Below are positions 35,975 through 44,790 of a stretch of DNA of 64,000 nt, piece after piece. Positions within the stretch are counted from its first letter, which is position 1. Every line of letters begins with the position of its first letter. A model generated the notes under the pieces. The model made no database searches, had not been told where the DNA came from, and was given only the letters and a program-made list of their open reading frames with translations. Origin of the DNA: a gamma proteobacterium symbiont of Taylorina sp. (GTDB lineage: Bacteria; Pseudomonadota; Gammaproteobacteria; GRL18); NCBI GenBank assembly GCA_025655455.1, contig JAHXIV010000037.1, forward strand, positions 1 to 64,000. Direction: 5' to 3'. The position numbers were made by a program, and so were the translations under genes.

Positions 35975-36685
35975 TTAATTAATATACAGTGGCTTGCCAC
36001 CATTTATTTTAGTATATTTTATTGTATTAGCCCGACTTCTTTTTTTTATTTCTTCTAATTTTTTAAATTTTTTACCATCAACCGTTCCCTTAATAGAGCG
36101 TTTTTTGCCATCATCATTGAGTACAATCATATTACCATCTAAATCTGTTAAATAAACGCCAATCAGATCGGTTCTTTGTTTTCCTGTTTTAATAACTTTG
36201 ACAATATTATCTAAAACTCTTGTATCTGTACGCTGCTCATTTGCCCAAACCAGAACCATATGTATTTCACCTGTTTTTTTAAGTTTAACATAGCCCAGAT
36301 ACAGGTTCTTCTTAGGTACTCCCATAAGACGTAACATTGCTAATTTCCCAAGAGCCATATCCTCACAATCACCGCCAAATGTTGTAATAGTTTCAAGCGG
36401 TGTTGCCCAATAATCATCTTGATTCCATTTCTTTTTATCTGCAATCCATGGCAATTTATTTAGAGTGTCATTCGCTAATTTCAGTTTTTCATCTAATGTT
36501 TTATCTTGATTGTCTTGAATGATGTTATACACTTTTTTCATTCTTTCCATCCCGGCATGCCCATAATCTTTTTCTAATTGTTCAAAAACTTTTTCTGACC
36601 ATGGAGCAATTTTAGTTTCCGCAATAGCAGATGAATTGACTATAAAGAAAACAAAACTAAAAAACATCATTAAATAATAATTCAT
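35975..36685 (-). CDS. Transglutaminase-like cysteine peptidase (LapG-like)
   Basis: The 236-residue exported protein (signal to about residue 22, SAIAETK) belongs to the bacterial transglutaminase-like cysteine proteinases. The catalytic Cys is in FGGDCEDMALGK, the His in GEIHMVLVWA and the Asp in RVLDNIV. LapG of Pseudomonas cleaves a surface adhesin when c-di-GMP falls. Here no LapD-like sensor or large adhesin is seen in the window, but a diguanylate cyclase lies at 38732. It follows a SYLF-domain gene by 10 bases on the same strand, so the two are probably one operon. Confidence 0.85.
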   Translation of the reverse strand: MNYYLMMFFSFVFFIVNSSAIAETKIAPWSEKVFEQLEKDYGHAGMERMKKVYNIIQDNQDKTLDEKLKLANDTLNKLPWIADKKKWNQDDYWATPLETITTFGGDCEDMALGKLAMLRLMGVPKKNLYLGYVKLKKTGEIHMVLVWANEQRTDTRVLDNIVKVIKTGKQRTDLIGVYLTDLDGNMIVLNDDGKKRSIKGTVDGKKFKKLEEIKKRSRANTIKYTKINGGKPLYIN

Positions 36686-36695
36686 AGTTTAACTC

Positions 36696-37355
36696 CTAAT
36701 TCAGCTCATCATTTTTCCAGTAGCGTGTACCGCTGATGCTCATTTTTAACATCAGGCCGGTATCTGTTAATTCATAGATGGTTGTGCCATTTGCCAGTGT
36801 CACCCCCAAATGTCCACCTTCTGAACCACCAATGGCACTGGCATCTCCCTCAGCATTCCAGCCATCATTAATAAAAGTATCCAGTGATTTATTATCGGGA
36901 AACAGGAAAATAACCTGAATATACTTTATACCTCCGCCAAGATTTAAACCACCACTGGCCATTTTCATGTAAGTACGTGACTGCTTATTATTATTAACAG
37001 CAACACCACTGCCCATACCGGTTTTAATCATAAAGGCAAATTCACGTGAATCAAATACGGCATAACCAGCACCTGATTCATACAATTTTTTTGCAGTAGA
37101 AGACTCAATAAATAAACGCATTAGTGCTTTTTCAGCATTGCTATCAATTTCTTTTTTTATTTGCTCAGTGCTTGGCTTATCACCATTAAAGGTCTCACTT
37201 GCCGTATCGGAAACTTTTCCTGCTGTGTCTGAAACGCCTTTAGCAATATTTTTAGAAGTATCCTTGGTCGCATTCCACAAATCACCCAGACTATAAACTG
37301 ATGGTGAGATAATAATAAGGCTGCCTGTTAGAATCAGTGTATATATCTTGTGCAT
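36696..37355 (-). CDS. Exported SYLF-domain (YSC84-like) protein, second copy
   Basis: The 219-residue protein has a signal peptide (hydrophobic residues 5-19, cleavage near VYSLG) and a helical linker with TSKNIAKGVSDTAGKVSD repeats. The SYLF domain follows: AEKALMRLFIESSTAKKLYE, GAGYAVFDS, GMGSGVAVNN, ASGGLNLGGG, and the end ANGTTIYELTDTGLMLKM. I start it at the ATG at 37355, which has AAGGA upstream; seven further codons lie in frame before it. It heads an operon with the LapG-like protease. Confidence 0.82.
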   Translation of the reverse strand: MHKIYTLILTGSLIIISPSVYSLGDLWNATKDTSKNIAKGVSDTAGKVSDTASETFNGDKPSTEQIKKEIDSNAEKALMRLFIESSTAKKLYESGAGYAVFDSREFAFMIKTGMGSGVAVNNNKQSRTYMKMASGGLNLGGGIKYIQVIFLFPDNKSLDTFINDGWNAEGDASAIGGSEGGHLGVTLANGTTIYELTDTGLMLKMSISGTRYWKNDELN

Positions 37356-37420
37356 ATAATATTCCTTTAATTTCATAAAAAATGATGCTATACCCGTGAT
37401 CTTTGAGGATGCATGTCTGA

Positions 37421-37538
37421 GGGGTCAGAGTCAACTTGATTAATAGTTTGTTCTTTATATTAAAAATATTAATACAATCAGTTGAGTTAAAATTTGATAC
37501 CCAAAGAACGGGCACAAGTACTTTTTGACTCTGACCCC
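37421..37538. mobile_element. MITE-like element with 14-bp perfect terminal inverted repeats
   Basis: GGGGTCAGAGTCAA (37421-37434) is the exact complement of TTGACTCTGACCCC (37525-37538). The 118-bp element between genes has no coding capacity. It has a further internal pair (GTTCTTT near 37452 with AAAGAAC near 37503). Ends of this GGGGTCAGAG type are, to my recollection, common around small non-autonomous elements in gammaproteobacteria. No clear target-site duplication is visible. Confidence 0.72.
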
Positions 37539-37622
37539 GGATTAAAAATCCTGCATTTCCAAGTAGTTTGAGTATATATCTTAGATGTCGCTATTTTACT
37601 CTTTAAATTTAAGAGAATCACC

Positions 37623-37865
37623 CTATTCACATGCAATGTTGGTATAGCTGATTACACTGGAATCTGAACAGGCACTACAGGCATTACTATAGGTTTTATA
37701 TTGATCATTCTGCAGCAATGCACAAACTGGTGTGTAATCCATCGTACATAATTGAGGACGAGGATCTTTACAAACATTTTCATTCACCCCCTGAATTTCA
37801 TTATTAGCACAGGAAACGACGAGCACCAGCAGGCTGACAAGAATAATTCGATACTGGTTATTCAT
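37623..37865 (-). CDS. Small lipoprotein with a Kazal-like domain
   Basis: From the ATG at 37865 the protein has 80 residues. The signal peptide ends in lipobox LVVSC, so it would be lipid-anchored. The rest is cysteine-rich with Kazal protease-inhibitor spacing: CTMDYTPVCALLQND, TYSNACSACSD and a final Cys. Kazal domains usually inhibit serine proteases, and bacterial ones are of unproven function. The start codon overlaps the stop of the CBS gene upstream, implying translational coupling. A GTG nine bases earlier is the alternative start. Confidence 0.75.
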   Translation of the reverse strand: MNNQYRIILVSLLVLVVSCANNEIQGVNENVCKDPRPQLCTMDYTPVCALLQNDQYKTYSNACSACSDSSVISYTNIACE

Positions 37866-38289
37866 AATCTTCACTAATTTCCACCTGCTCTATCAGGTTT
37901 AAGGCAACATCAACAAAATCAGAATCAGTAATAATCCCTACCAGTTTATTATTATCCATCACCGGAAGACAGCCATACTTTTTTTTCTGCAGCTTAATTC
38001 CGGCACTTCTTAAAGGGTCTCCCGGGCGAGTGTAGGATATTTCCCTGGACATAATTTGTTCCAGAAAAATTGTCTGTTCATCTGTCAACTGTTCATTATT
38101 CTTCAAGTCAGGGCATTGGACTCTAAGAATATCACGCTGTGTAATAATACCGACAGGGAAATAATTTTCATCAACCACCGGAATATGACGAATATGTTTA
38201 TCTTTCATTAAATTTCTGGCAGTAGACACGCTGTCAGAAGTTTTGAGCGTTAAAACTTCTGTAGACATCACTTCTTTAACGGTAATCAT
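37858..38289 (-). CDS. CBS-domain protein
   Basis: The 143-residue soluble protein is a pair of CBS motifs and little else: VKEVMSTEVLTLKTSDSV, HIRHIPVVDE and GIITQRDILR for the first, and YTRPGDPLRSAG, YGCLPVMDN and GIITDSDFVDVA for the second. Such pairs bind adenosine nucleotides or other ligands and regulate partners. The only linked gene is the Kazal-like lipoprotein, whose start overlaps its stop. Upstream lies a 430-base gap containing palindromic element 2. Confidence 0.87.
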   Translation of the reverse strand: MITVKEVMSTEVLTLKTSDSVSTARNLMKDKHIRHIPVVDENYFPVGIITQRDILRVQCPDLKNNEQLTDEQTIFLEQIMSREISYTRPGDPLRSAGIKLQKKKYGCLPVMDNNKLVGIITDSDFVDVALNLIEQVEISEDYE

Positions 38290-38362
38290 AATATTATCCT
38301 CTCACGATATATCAACACATATAACTTTGTATCAATTCAGCTTATTTTGAAACTCTATTAGA

Positions 38363-38477
38363 GTATACGCTTGGGCAGATTGTGGTTACAGGGTTTATGA
38401 AAACATGAATATTTTCATAAAGCAATACATGGATGTACTTGAGCGTCCCTGTAACTGCAAACTGTCTAACCGTATAC
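38363..38477. repeat. Long palindromic element 2 with inner hairpins (inverted orientation)
   Basis: Arms 38363-38393 and 38447-38477 match at about 25 of 31 positions. The loop is 53 bases, the same as element 1. On the minus strand the loop begins ACGCTCAAGTACATCCATGT, almost identical to element 1. The second inner hairpin is GAAAA/TTTTC around TATTCATG. It lies in the 38290-38719 gap between divergent CBS and diguanylate cyclase genes. Elsewhere in this gap I see only AT-rich DNA that may hold promoters. Confidence 0.8.
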
Positions 38478-38731
38478 AGGAGGTTACACTGAATCGTTAC
38501 CATAATTTTTAATAATAAAAGTATATCCTAATCACTAAAATAGATCACGTGTCTGATTATTGACACCCTTAAAAAATACAATAAATTATATGGCAATAAC
38601 TCGCCAAAGAAGAGAAAAAAAATACGACAAGAAAAATGTTATTTACCTATTAAACAATTGCTTAAAATACAATTATTAAAAATGGCACGATTTAAGCATA
38701 TTCTAACTTAAATTATTAATTGGTGAAAAAA

Positions 38732-39649
38732 ATGGCACATCCTACATTATCTATTGTTAATTCTTCAAAATCAGCCGACTTTAGTTCTCAAACCAGCCAG
38801 GCCAGAAAGGTTATTGACAATCTCAATACTGATAAACAGTTTTTGCTGGAATTATCCAATAAATTACACTCTACATTAGATATAAAAAAACTAATAATAC
38901 TACTAGATTTAGAAATTACTCCTATATTAAATTTAGATAATGTCATTTATCAGGCTATCAATGATCAAAAAGGAATTAATACCAAAGGTCGTCATGCTAT
39001 TTCATACCAGCTTATTTTACATGAACAAAATTTAGGTGGAATCACACTGGTACGTCGCCGCCGTTTTAATAAAAAAGAACAAAAATTTATTGAAAAAATT
39101 CTGGTATCAATATTATCGCCATTGAGTAATTCCATAGATTATCAAACAGCTATTCAGGCAGCAGAACATGATCCCCTGACCGGTGTCTATAACCGTTTTG
39201 CAATGGAAAACAGTTTACAAAGAGAAATTGAATTAGCGCAAAGAAACCAGACCCCATTATCAATGATTGTACTGGATGTTGATTTTTTTAAAAAGGTAAA
39301 TGATACCTATGGTCATGCCACAGGAGATTGTGTTCTTAAACATTTGACTGAGTGTATCAAAGATTGTGCCAGAGACTCCGACATGCTGTTTCGCTATGGA
39401 GGTGAAGAATTTATGTTGTTATTGAACAATACTACTCGTGAAGGCACAAGACATCTGGCGGATAGAATTCGTCAAACGATTGAAGAAACCCCCTGTTTTT
39501 GTACAGGTGAAAATATTTCTATTACAGCCAGTATGGGTGTCAGCAGCTTCACAAAAGATGATACTCGTGAAACTTTCTTTGCACGTGCTGATAAAGCGCT
39601 TTATCAGGCAAAAGACAGCGGTCGCAACCGGGTTATTTTTCAGGATTAA
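38732..39649 (+). CDS. Diguanylate cyclase (GGDEF domain)
   Basis: The enzyme makes c-di-GMP from two GTP. The ATG at 38732 gives 305 residues (TTG at 38720 and GTG at 38723 lie in frame upstream). Residues 1 to about 145 form an unassigned soluble sensor-like part. The cyclase domain follows: DPLTGVYNRFAMENSL, VLDVDFFKKVNDTYGH and the active site YGGEEFMLLL, which has the competent GGEEF form. No transmembrane segment is seen. Its stop codon overlaps the stop of convergent rluB (shared TTAA at 39646-39649). Confidence 0.93.
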   Translation: MAHPTLSIVNSSKSADFSSQTSQARKVIDNLNTDKQFLLELSNKLHSTLDIKKLIILLDLEITPILNLDNVIYQAINDQKGINTKGRHAISYQLILHEQNLGGITLVRRRRFNKKEQKFIEKILVSILSPLSNSIDYQTAIQAAEHDPLTGVYNRFAMENSLQREIELAQRNQTPLSMIVLDVDFFKKVNDTYGHATGDCVLKHLTECIKDCARDSDMLFRYGGEEFMLLLNNTTREGTRHLADRIRQTIEETPCFCTGENISITASMGVSSFTKDDTRETFFARADKALYQAKDSGRNRVIFQD

Positions 39650-40635
39650 CGACGTTTGCTTTTCCCTTTCTTCTGGGATTTTCTTCTATTATCCGGCATT
39701 ACCAGACGTTTCTTCTTTTTACCTGCCTGTTGATAAGGAGAAACAACACGCCCCCGCTGATCCAGATTTGGTTTGTTGATATGTAAACCGACACTTTCAT
39801 AGAGTTCTCTAAGCTGCTTATCTTCCATTTCCTCCCAGCGTCCGACTTTTTGACTACGATGCAATTCAACAATACCGTAACGCACCCGTGACAAACGACT
39901 GACTGTCACGCCAATTGTTTCCCACATACGACGTACTTCACGATTACGTCCTTCTTTTAAAGTCACATGATACCAGTGATTGGCCCCCTGCCCACCGGAA
40001 TACGTAATTTTATCGAAGTGTGCCATCCCGTCATCCAGTGCTACACCAGATTTTAATTGTTCGAGATCGTCATCTGTCACCTTACCTAAAATCCGCACCG
40101 CATATTCACGCTCAATTTCACTGGATGGATGCATTAACAGATTGGCCAGCTCACCATCATTCGTCAACAAGATCAAACCGGTGGTATTAATATCCAGACG
40201 CCCCACTGAAATCCAGCGACCAATTTTCAGATTAGGCAAATCATCAAAAATCGTATCAGGATGTTCCGGATCTTTACGACTACAAATTTCACCAGGGGGT
40301 TTATGATAGATCAGCACACGTTGTCGTGGTTTCTCCCAGGCAATAAATAATTCTTTATCATCCAGGAAAATACTTTCAGAACCATTGACCCGATCACCCA
40401 ACTGAGCTGTTCGATTGCCGATTTTTACTCTTTTCTGAGCAATTAATCTTTCACTTTCACGCCGTGAAGCATGTCCCGAACGAGCCATGACCTTCTGAAG
40501 TTTTTCACCTTCAGGTTTTTTTTCAGGCTCTCCAGAGTCAGACAAGTCATCTTCATGTTCATATTGAACACCGGACTGTTTAGAATTTTGTTTATCGTCA
40601 GAGCGATTATTAGATGATTGGTAATAATTTGCCAT
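39646..40635 (-). CDS. rluB: 23S rRNA pseudouridine-2605 synthase
   Basis: RluB isomerises a uridine in 23S rRNA. The 329-residue protein has a charged N-terminal extension of about 45 residues. The S4 RNA-binding domain follows (EKLQKVMARSGHASRRESE), then the synthase domain with catalytic Asp in GRLDINTTGLILLTNDG and EGRNREVRRMWE. The C-terminal 40 residues are strongly basic (KKKKRLVMP; KSQKKGKSKRR). It lies 23 bases after scpB on the same strand, the usual scpA-scpB-rluB order. Confidence 0.94.
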   Translation of the reverse strand: MANYYQSSNNRSDDKQNSKQSGVQYEHEDDLSDSGEPEKKPEGEKLQKVMARSGHASRRESERLIAQKRVKIGNRTAQLGDRVNGSESIFLDDKELFIAWEKPRQRVLIYHKPPGEICSRKDPEHPDTIFDDLPNLKIGRWISVGRLDINTTGLILLTNDGELANLLMHPSSEIEREYAVRILGKVTDDDLEQLKSGVALDDGMAHFDKITYSGGQGANHWYHVTLKEGRNREVRRMWETIGVTVSRLSRVRYGIVELHRSQKVGRWEEMEDKQLRELYESVGLHINKPNLDQRGRVVSPYQQAGKKKKRLVMPDNRRKSQKKGKSKRR

Positions 40636-40658
40636 TGTTCTATTTTTTCCTTGCCATA

Positions 40659-41330
40659 TTAATCAGGCTGCTTGTCTTTGCTATGTTTACCAGTTTCTTC
40701 TGTTTTTAACATATCGCCAAAATCCAGTTCTGCATTAATGACATCCAAATCACGAATTTCATCCAGTGATGGCAGTTCGTCTAATTTTTTGAGACCGAAA
40801 TAGTCCAGAAATTGTCTGGTTGTTGCGTACATGGCCGGTTTTCCCGGCACATCACGATGTCCGATAATTCTAACCCATTCCCGCTCAACCAGGGTTCGCA
40901 TGATCTGGCTGCTGACACTTACCCCTCGAATTTCTTCAATTTCACCACGAGTAATCGGTTGCCTATAAGCAATCAAAGCCAGGGTTTCCAATAAGGCACG
41001 CGAATATTTTTGCGGTTTTTCATCCCATAAGCGTGCCACCCGGGGTGCAGTATTTTGTGCCGCCTGAAAACGAAATCCACTATTGACTTCCACCAATTCA
41101 ACACCACGCTGTTGATAATCCTGCATCAATTCTTCAATTGCATGGTGTAAACAATTTTTATCAGACAATTCCTGCTTTGAAAATAGAGCAGCTATTTTTT
41201 CCAGAGAGATGGCCTTATTGGCAGCAAAAATAATTGCTTCAACACTATACTTAATTTTTTCCGGAGTCAATTCATCAAGTGTGATTGCCGTTTGATCAGA
41301 TTTTTCAGATGGATTTGATTCCTTAGTCAT
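40659..41330 (-). CDS. scpB: Segregation and condensation protein B
   Basis: ScpB is the winged-helix kleisin partner that, with ScpA, regulates the SMC complex in chromosome segregation. The 223-residue product shows VEAIIFAANKAISLEKIA, ALLETLALIAYRQPITRGEIEEIRG in two parts, and GHRDVPGKPAMYATT. The ATG at 41330 overlaps the scpA stop (ATGACTAA), indicating coupled translation; a TTG two codons earlier is also in frame. No SMC gene is in the window. Confidence 0.94.
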   Translation of the reverse strand: MTKESNPSEKSDQTAITLDELTPEKIKYSVEAIIFAANKAISLEKIAALFSKQELSDKNCLHHAIEELMQDYQQRGVELVEVNSGFRFQAAQNTAPRVARLWDEKPQKYSRALLETLALIAYRQPITRGEIEEIRGVSVSSQIMRTLVEREWVRIIGHRDVPGKPAMYATTRQFLDYFGLKKLDELPSLDEIRDLDVINAELDFGDMLKTEETGKHSKDKQPD

Positions 41331-42144
41331 TATCAAGTGTTCCCCCGGATAAAGGTTTAACGTGGATCACACCATAGGTTTCGCTTTGAACAATTTCCAA
41401 TAACTGTTGTTTACTCAGTTCAAGTATTGCCAGAAAAGTCACAACCACTCCCCCTTTCCCCTCTTTATACTCAAATAAAGCTGTAAAACGGGTAAAGCCT
41501 TCATTATTAATTTTTTCCAGTACCATACTCATTCGTTCACGCACTGACAAGGTTTCCCGCTCAATATTATGTCTGGTAAACATCGCCGCACGCTGCATAA
41601 CGCCCTGCAGAGCCAGCATCAATTCCTTCATACTAATATCAGCTTCCTGTTCAGGAGATGAGTAGTTAGGCTCTAAATAAACGGGAAAAGTATCACGTCC
41701 CATTCTTGGTAATTCATCAATATCCATGGCTGCCTTTTTAAAGCGTTCATATTCCTGCAAGCGTCGAATCAATTCAGCCCGGGGATCAGCTTCTTCATCA
41801 TCCAGCAACTCGGGACGCGGCAGCAGCATTCTGGACTTTATTTCTGCCAGCATCGCCGCCATCACCAGATATTCCGCTGCCAGTTCAAATTGAAAGTCCT
41901 GCATTAATTCTACATATTTAACATATTGTTCAGTAATTTCAGCAATGGGAATTTCAAGAATATCCAGATTTTGTCGCTTGATAAGATAAAGTAATAAATC
42001 CAGAGGCCCTTCAAAGGCTTCTAAAAATATTTCCAGAGCTTCCGGCGGAATATATAAATCCTTAGGCAACTCGGTCACAGGTGCCCCCTGAACATAGGCA
42101 AAGGGCATTTCCTGCTGTTGTGGACCCGGCGTCACCTGGGACAC
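41323..42144 (-). CDS. scpA: Segregation and condensation protein A
   Basis: ScpA is the kleisin that bridges SMC heads. The 273-residue protein has the conserved N-terminal segment FEGPLDLLLYLIKRQNLDI, then ITEQYVKYVELMQ, YLVMAAMLAEIKSRMLLP and a C-terminal winged helix (VVVTFLAILELSKQQLLEI). A 35-residue N-terminal extension is rich in Pro and Gln. It is 16 bases after trpS and overlaps scpB by 8 bases. Confidence 0.94.
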   Translation of the reverse strand: MSQVTPGPQQQEMPFAYVQGAPVTELPKDLYIPPEALEIFLEAFEGPLDLLLYLIKRQNLDILEIPIAEITEQYVKYVELMQDFQFELAAEYLVMAAMLAEIKSRMLLPRPELLDDEEADPRAELIRRLQEYERFKKAAMDIDELPRMGRDTFPVYLEPNYSSPEQEADISMKELMLALQGVMQRAAMFTRHNIERETLSVRERMSMVLEKINNEGFTRFTALFEYKEGKGGVVVTFLAILELSKQQLLEIVQSETYGVIHVKPLSGGTLDND

Positions 42145-42160
42145 AGTTTGAGTGGCCGGC

Positions 42161-43375
42161 TTAGCGATATTGAATACCTATTGCCTGACGCACTTCTTCC
42201 AATGTTTCTTTAGCCAGATCAGCCGCAAATTCACGACCTTCTGCAACAATATTTCTTACCATTGGACGGTTTTCACTATACTCTTTTGCCCGCTCCTGAA
42301 TCGGTTTTAATTCACTCTGAACCGCATCAATAATAGGACGCTTGCATTCCAGGCAGCCGATCCCTGCCGTTTTACAACCTTCCTGTACCCAATTTTTAAC
42401 ATCATCATTTGAATAGACTGCATGTAACTGCCACACCGGACATTTATCCGGATCACCCGGATCACTTAAACGTACCCGATTGGTATCCGTCGGCATAGTA
42501 CGTAATTTTTTATCAATGGTTTCCATATCATCACGTAAGGAAATCGTATTACCATAAGACTTGGACATTTTTTGTCCATCCAGTCCCGGCATTTTGGAAG
42601 CTGGGGTTAATAGTGCCTGCGGTTCCGGCAGAATGATCATTCCCGATCCCTCCAGATAACCAAATAAGCGTTCCCGATCAGCCATGGTAATATTTTGCTG
42701 CCCTTCCAGCAGTGCCTGTGCAGTTTTCAAAGCTTCATGATCACCCTGTTCCTGAAAACGAGTACGTAATTGTCTATAAAGTTTAGCCTGCTTTTTCCCC
42801 ATTTTCTTAATAGAAGCTTCTGACTTTTCTTCAAATCCGGGTTCTCTGCCATAAATATGGTTAAAACGTCTTGCCACTTCACGGGTTAATTCAACATGAG
42901 CCACCTGATCTTCACCCACAGGTACCAGACTGGCACGATAAATTAGTATGTCAGCACTTTGCAGCAATGGATAACCTAAAAAGCCATAGGTTGCCAGATC
43001 TTTTTCTTTCAATTTTTCCTGCTGATCTTTAAAGGAAGGAACCCGTTCAAGCCAGCCAAGCGGGGTTATCATCGACAATAACAGATGTAATTCCGCATGT
43101 TCCGGTACCTGGGATTGAATGAATATTTTTGATGATCCCGGATTCACACCAGCAGCCAGCCAGTCAATAATCATTTCCCAGGTACTTTCCTCAATGCTCC
43201 CGGTATCTGAATAATGGGTTGTTAATGCATGCCAGTCAGCAACAAAGAACAGGCATTCATATTCATGCTGTAATTTAATCCAGTTTTTTAACACCCCATG
43301 ATAATGTCCTAAATGAAGTTGCCCTGTCGGCCTCATGCCTGACAATACTCGTTGTTGATGAATAGGTACGACCAA
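42161..43375 (-). CDS. trpS: Tryptophanyl-tRNA synthetase
   Basis: TrpRS charges tRNA-Trp. Class I motifs are present: PTGQLHLGHYHG (HIGH box, here HLGH) and GQKMSKSYGN (KMSKS). The chain is of the long type with an insert around residues 195-265 and cysteines in GIGCLECKRP. I prefer the TTG at 43375 (GGAG six bases upstream), giving 404 residues that begin close to RVLSGMRPTG as in homologues. The ATG at 43444 would add 23 residues without family support. It sits in the conserved block with scpAB and the M50 gene. Confidence 0.92.
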   Translation of the reverse strand: MVVPIHQQRVLSGMRPTGQLHLGHYHGVLKNWIKLQHEYECLFFVADWHALTTHYSDTGSIEESTWEMIIDWLAAGVNPGSSKIFIQSQVPEHAELHLLLSMITPLGWLERVPSFKDQQEKLKEKDLATYGFLGYPLLQSADILIYRASLVPVGEDQVAHVELTREVARRFNHIYGREPGFEEKSEASIKKMGKKQAKLYRQLRTRFQEQGDHEALKTAQALLEGQQNITMADRERLFGYLEGSGMIILPEPQALLTPASKMPGLDGQKMSKSYGNTISLRDDMETIDKKLRTMPTDTNRVRLSDPGDPDKCPVWQLHAVYSNDDVKNWVQEGCKTAGIGCLECKRPIIDAVQSELKPIQERAKEYSENRPMVRNIVAEGREFAADLAKETLEEVRQAIGIQYR

Positions 43376-43454
43376 AATATGCTCCCGAAATAATAAATTT
43401 AGACACAACTGTAAATACTTGGAAAAATGACTTCTAACCCGCAATAATTAAGGA

Positions 43455-44108
43455 TTATGTATTCAGACCTGATATTGTTACTAATATTTTCACTATACTC
43501 TCAGTCAGAAAAAAGATACTCGATAATGCACCAGTAAACATTAAGCCGACTAAAACAAAGAAACCATAGGGCTCTATTTTATTATATTTTATAGCCAATC
43601 TGGTCGGTAATAAACCTGCCATAACACGTCCCCCGTCCAGAGGAGGAATTGGCAAAAGATTAATAATTCCAAGGAGGATATTAATATTAATCCCGGCAAT
43701 AGCCATTAATATTAAAAATAAACTGACTGATGAATTCGCAACACTGAATAACACACTAAAATATAAAAAAATTGACCATAAAATGGCCATAATAAAGTTG
43801 CTCACCGGTCCAGCAAGAGCCACCCACATCATATCTTTTTTTGGATTATTTAAATTTCTAATATCAATCGGTACGGGTTTCGCCCATCCAAAAATAAAGC
43901 CTGTAGTAAACCCCATGACAGCAGGCACTATAATGGTACCAATCGGATCAATATGTTTAAAAGGATTAAAGGTCAATCGCCCTAATGATTTTGCAGTTGA
44001 ATCACCTTTTTTATTTGCCATCCATGCATGAGCCGCTTCGTGCAAAGACACTGCCAGTAGAACAGGCAAAATCCATATGGTTATTTTTTGTATTGTGGCA
44101 GCATCCAT
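43455..44108 (-). CDS. Site-2 protease family membrane metalloprotease (M50)
   Basis: The 217-residue intramembrane zinc protease has the active-site helix SLHEAAHAWMA (HExxH), the family phrases LGRLTFNPFKHIDPIGTI and GWAKPVPID in pieces, and the second zinc site NLLPIPPLDGGRV. About five hydrophobic segments are visible. This small subfamily is commonly encoded next to trpS and scpA, as here; its substrates are unknown. It ends 10 bases upstream of the longest trpS frame. Confidence 0.92.
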   Translation of the reverse strand: MDAATIQKITIWILPVLLAVSLHEAAHAWMANKKGDSTAKSLGRLTFNPFKHIDPIGTIIVPAVMGFTTGFIFGWAKPVPIDIRNLNNPKKDMMWVALAGPVSNFIMAILWSIFLYFSVLFSVANSSVSLFLILMAIAGININILLGIINLLPIPPLDGGRVMAGLLPTRLAIKYNKIEPYGFFVLVGLMFTGALSSIFFLTESIVKILVTISGLNT

Positions 44109-44140
44109 CAGACAATTATACCATAGTTATCAAGAGTGAC

Positions 44141-44761
44141 TTATTCAAAAGGCTCACTATCACCCAGCCCCTTACGTACAACAACAGGGACTTCCTCTTC
44201 AAAATCAATGACGGTCGTTGCTTCAAATCCACAAAATCCGCCATCAATAATCAGGTCTAACTGATGCTCTAATATCTGGCGTATTTCATATGGTTCAGTC
44301 ATTGGTGTATCTTCACCCGGCAGTATCAATGTGGAACTTAGTAAAGGCTCACCCAGTTCTTCTAACAATGCCTGAGCAATCACATTATCTGGTATACGAA
44401 TACCGATGGTTTTTCTTTTTGGGTGCATTAAGCGTTTGGGCAATTCACGGGTGGCTTTAAGGATAAAAGTATAAGCCCCCGGAGTGTGTGCCTTAAGCAG
44501 GCGGTAATGAGAATTATCAGTTTGAGCATAAGTACTGATATCAGACAAATCACGACAAACCAGTGTGAAATTATGCCGCTTATCCAATTGTCTGATTTGT
44601 CGAATTTTATCCATAGACTGTTTATCACCAATATGACAGCCTATGGCATAACCGGAATCTGTCGGATAAACAATCACCCCGCCTTTACGGATAATATCAA
44701 CCGCCTGCAGCACCAGCCTGTGCTGGGGATTTTGATCATGTATCTGGAAAAACTGACTCAT
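44141..44761 (-). CDS. yciO: YciO-type Sua5/YrdC domain protein
   Basis: The ATG at 44761 (MSQFFQIHDQNP) gives 206 residues, matching E. coli YciO. The YrdC-like fold phrases are GGVIVYPTDSGYAIGCHI, HNFTLVCRDLSDIS, GAYTFILKATRE and KTIGIRIPDN. The superfamily includes threonylcarbamoyl-AMP synthases for tRNA t6A, but YciO members are divergent and their cellular role is less certain. The frame extends 20 codons further upstream, overlapping the PHP gene, and I regard that part as spurious. Confidence 0.9.
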   Translation of the reverse strand: MSQFFQIHDQNPQHRLVLQAVDIIRKGGVIVYPTDSGYAIGCHIGDKQSMDKIRQIRQLDKRHNFTLVCRDLSDISTYAQTDNSHYRLLKAHTPGAYTFILKATRELPKRLMHPKRKTIGIRIPDNVIAQALLEELGEPLLSSTLILPGEDTPMTEPYEIRQILEHQLDLIIDGGFCGFEATTVIDFEEEVPVVVRKGLGDSEPFE

Positions 44762-44790
44762 ATTTTTACTCTTTATTGATAACTTTGTAT

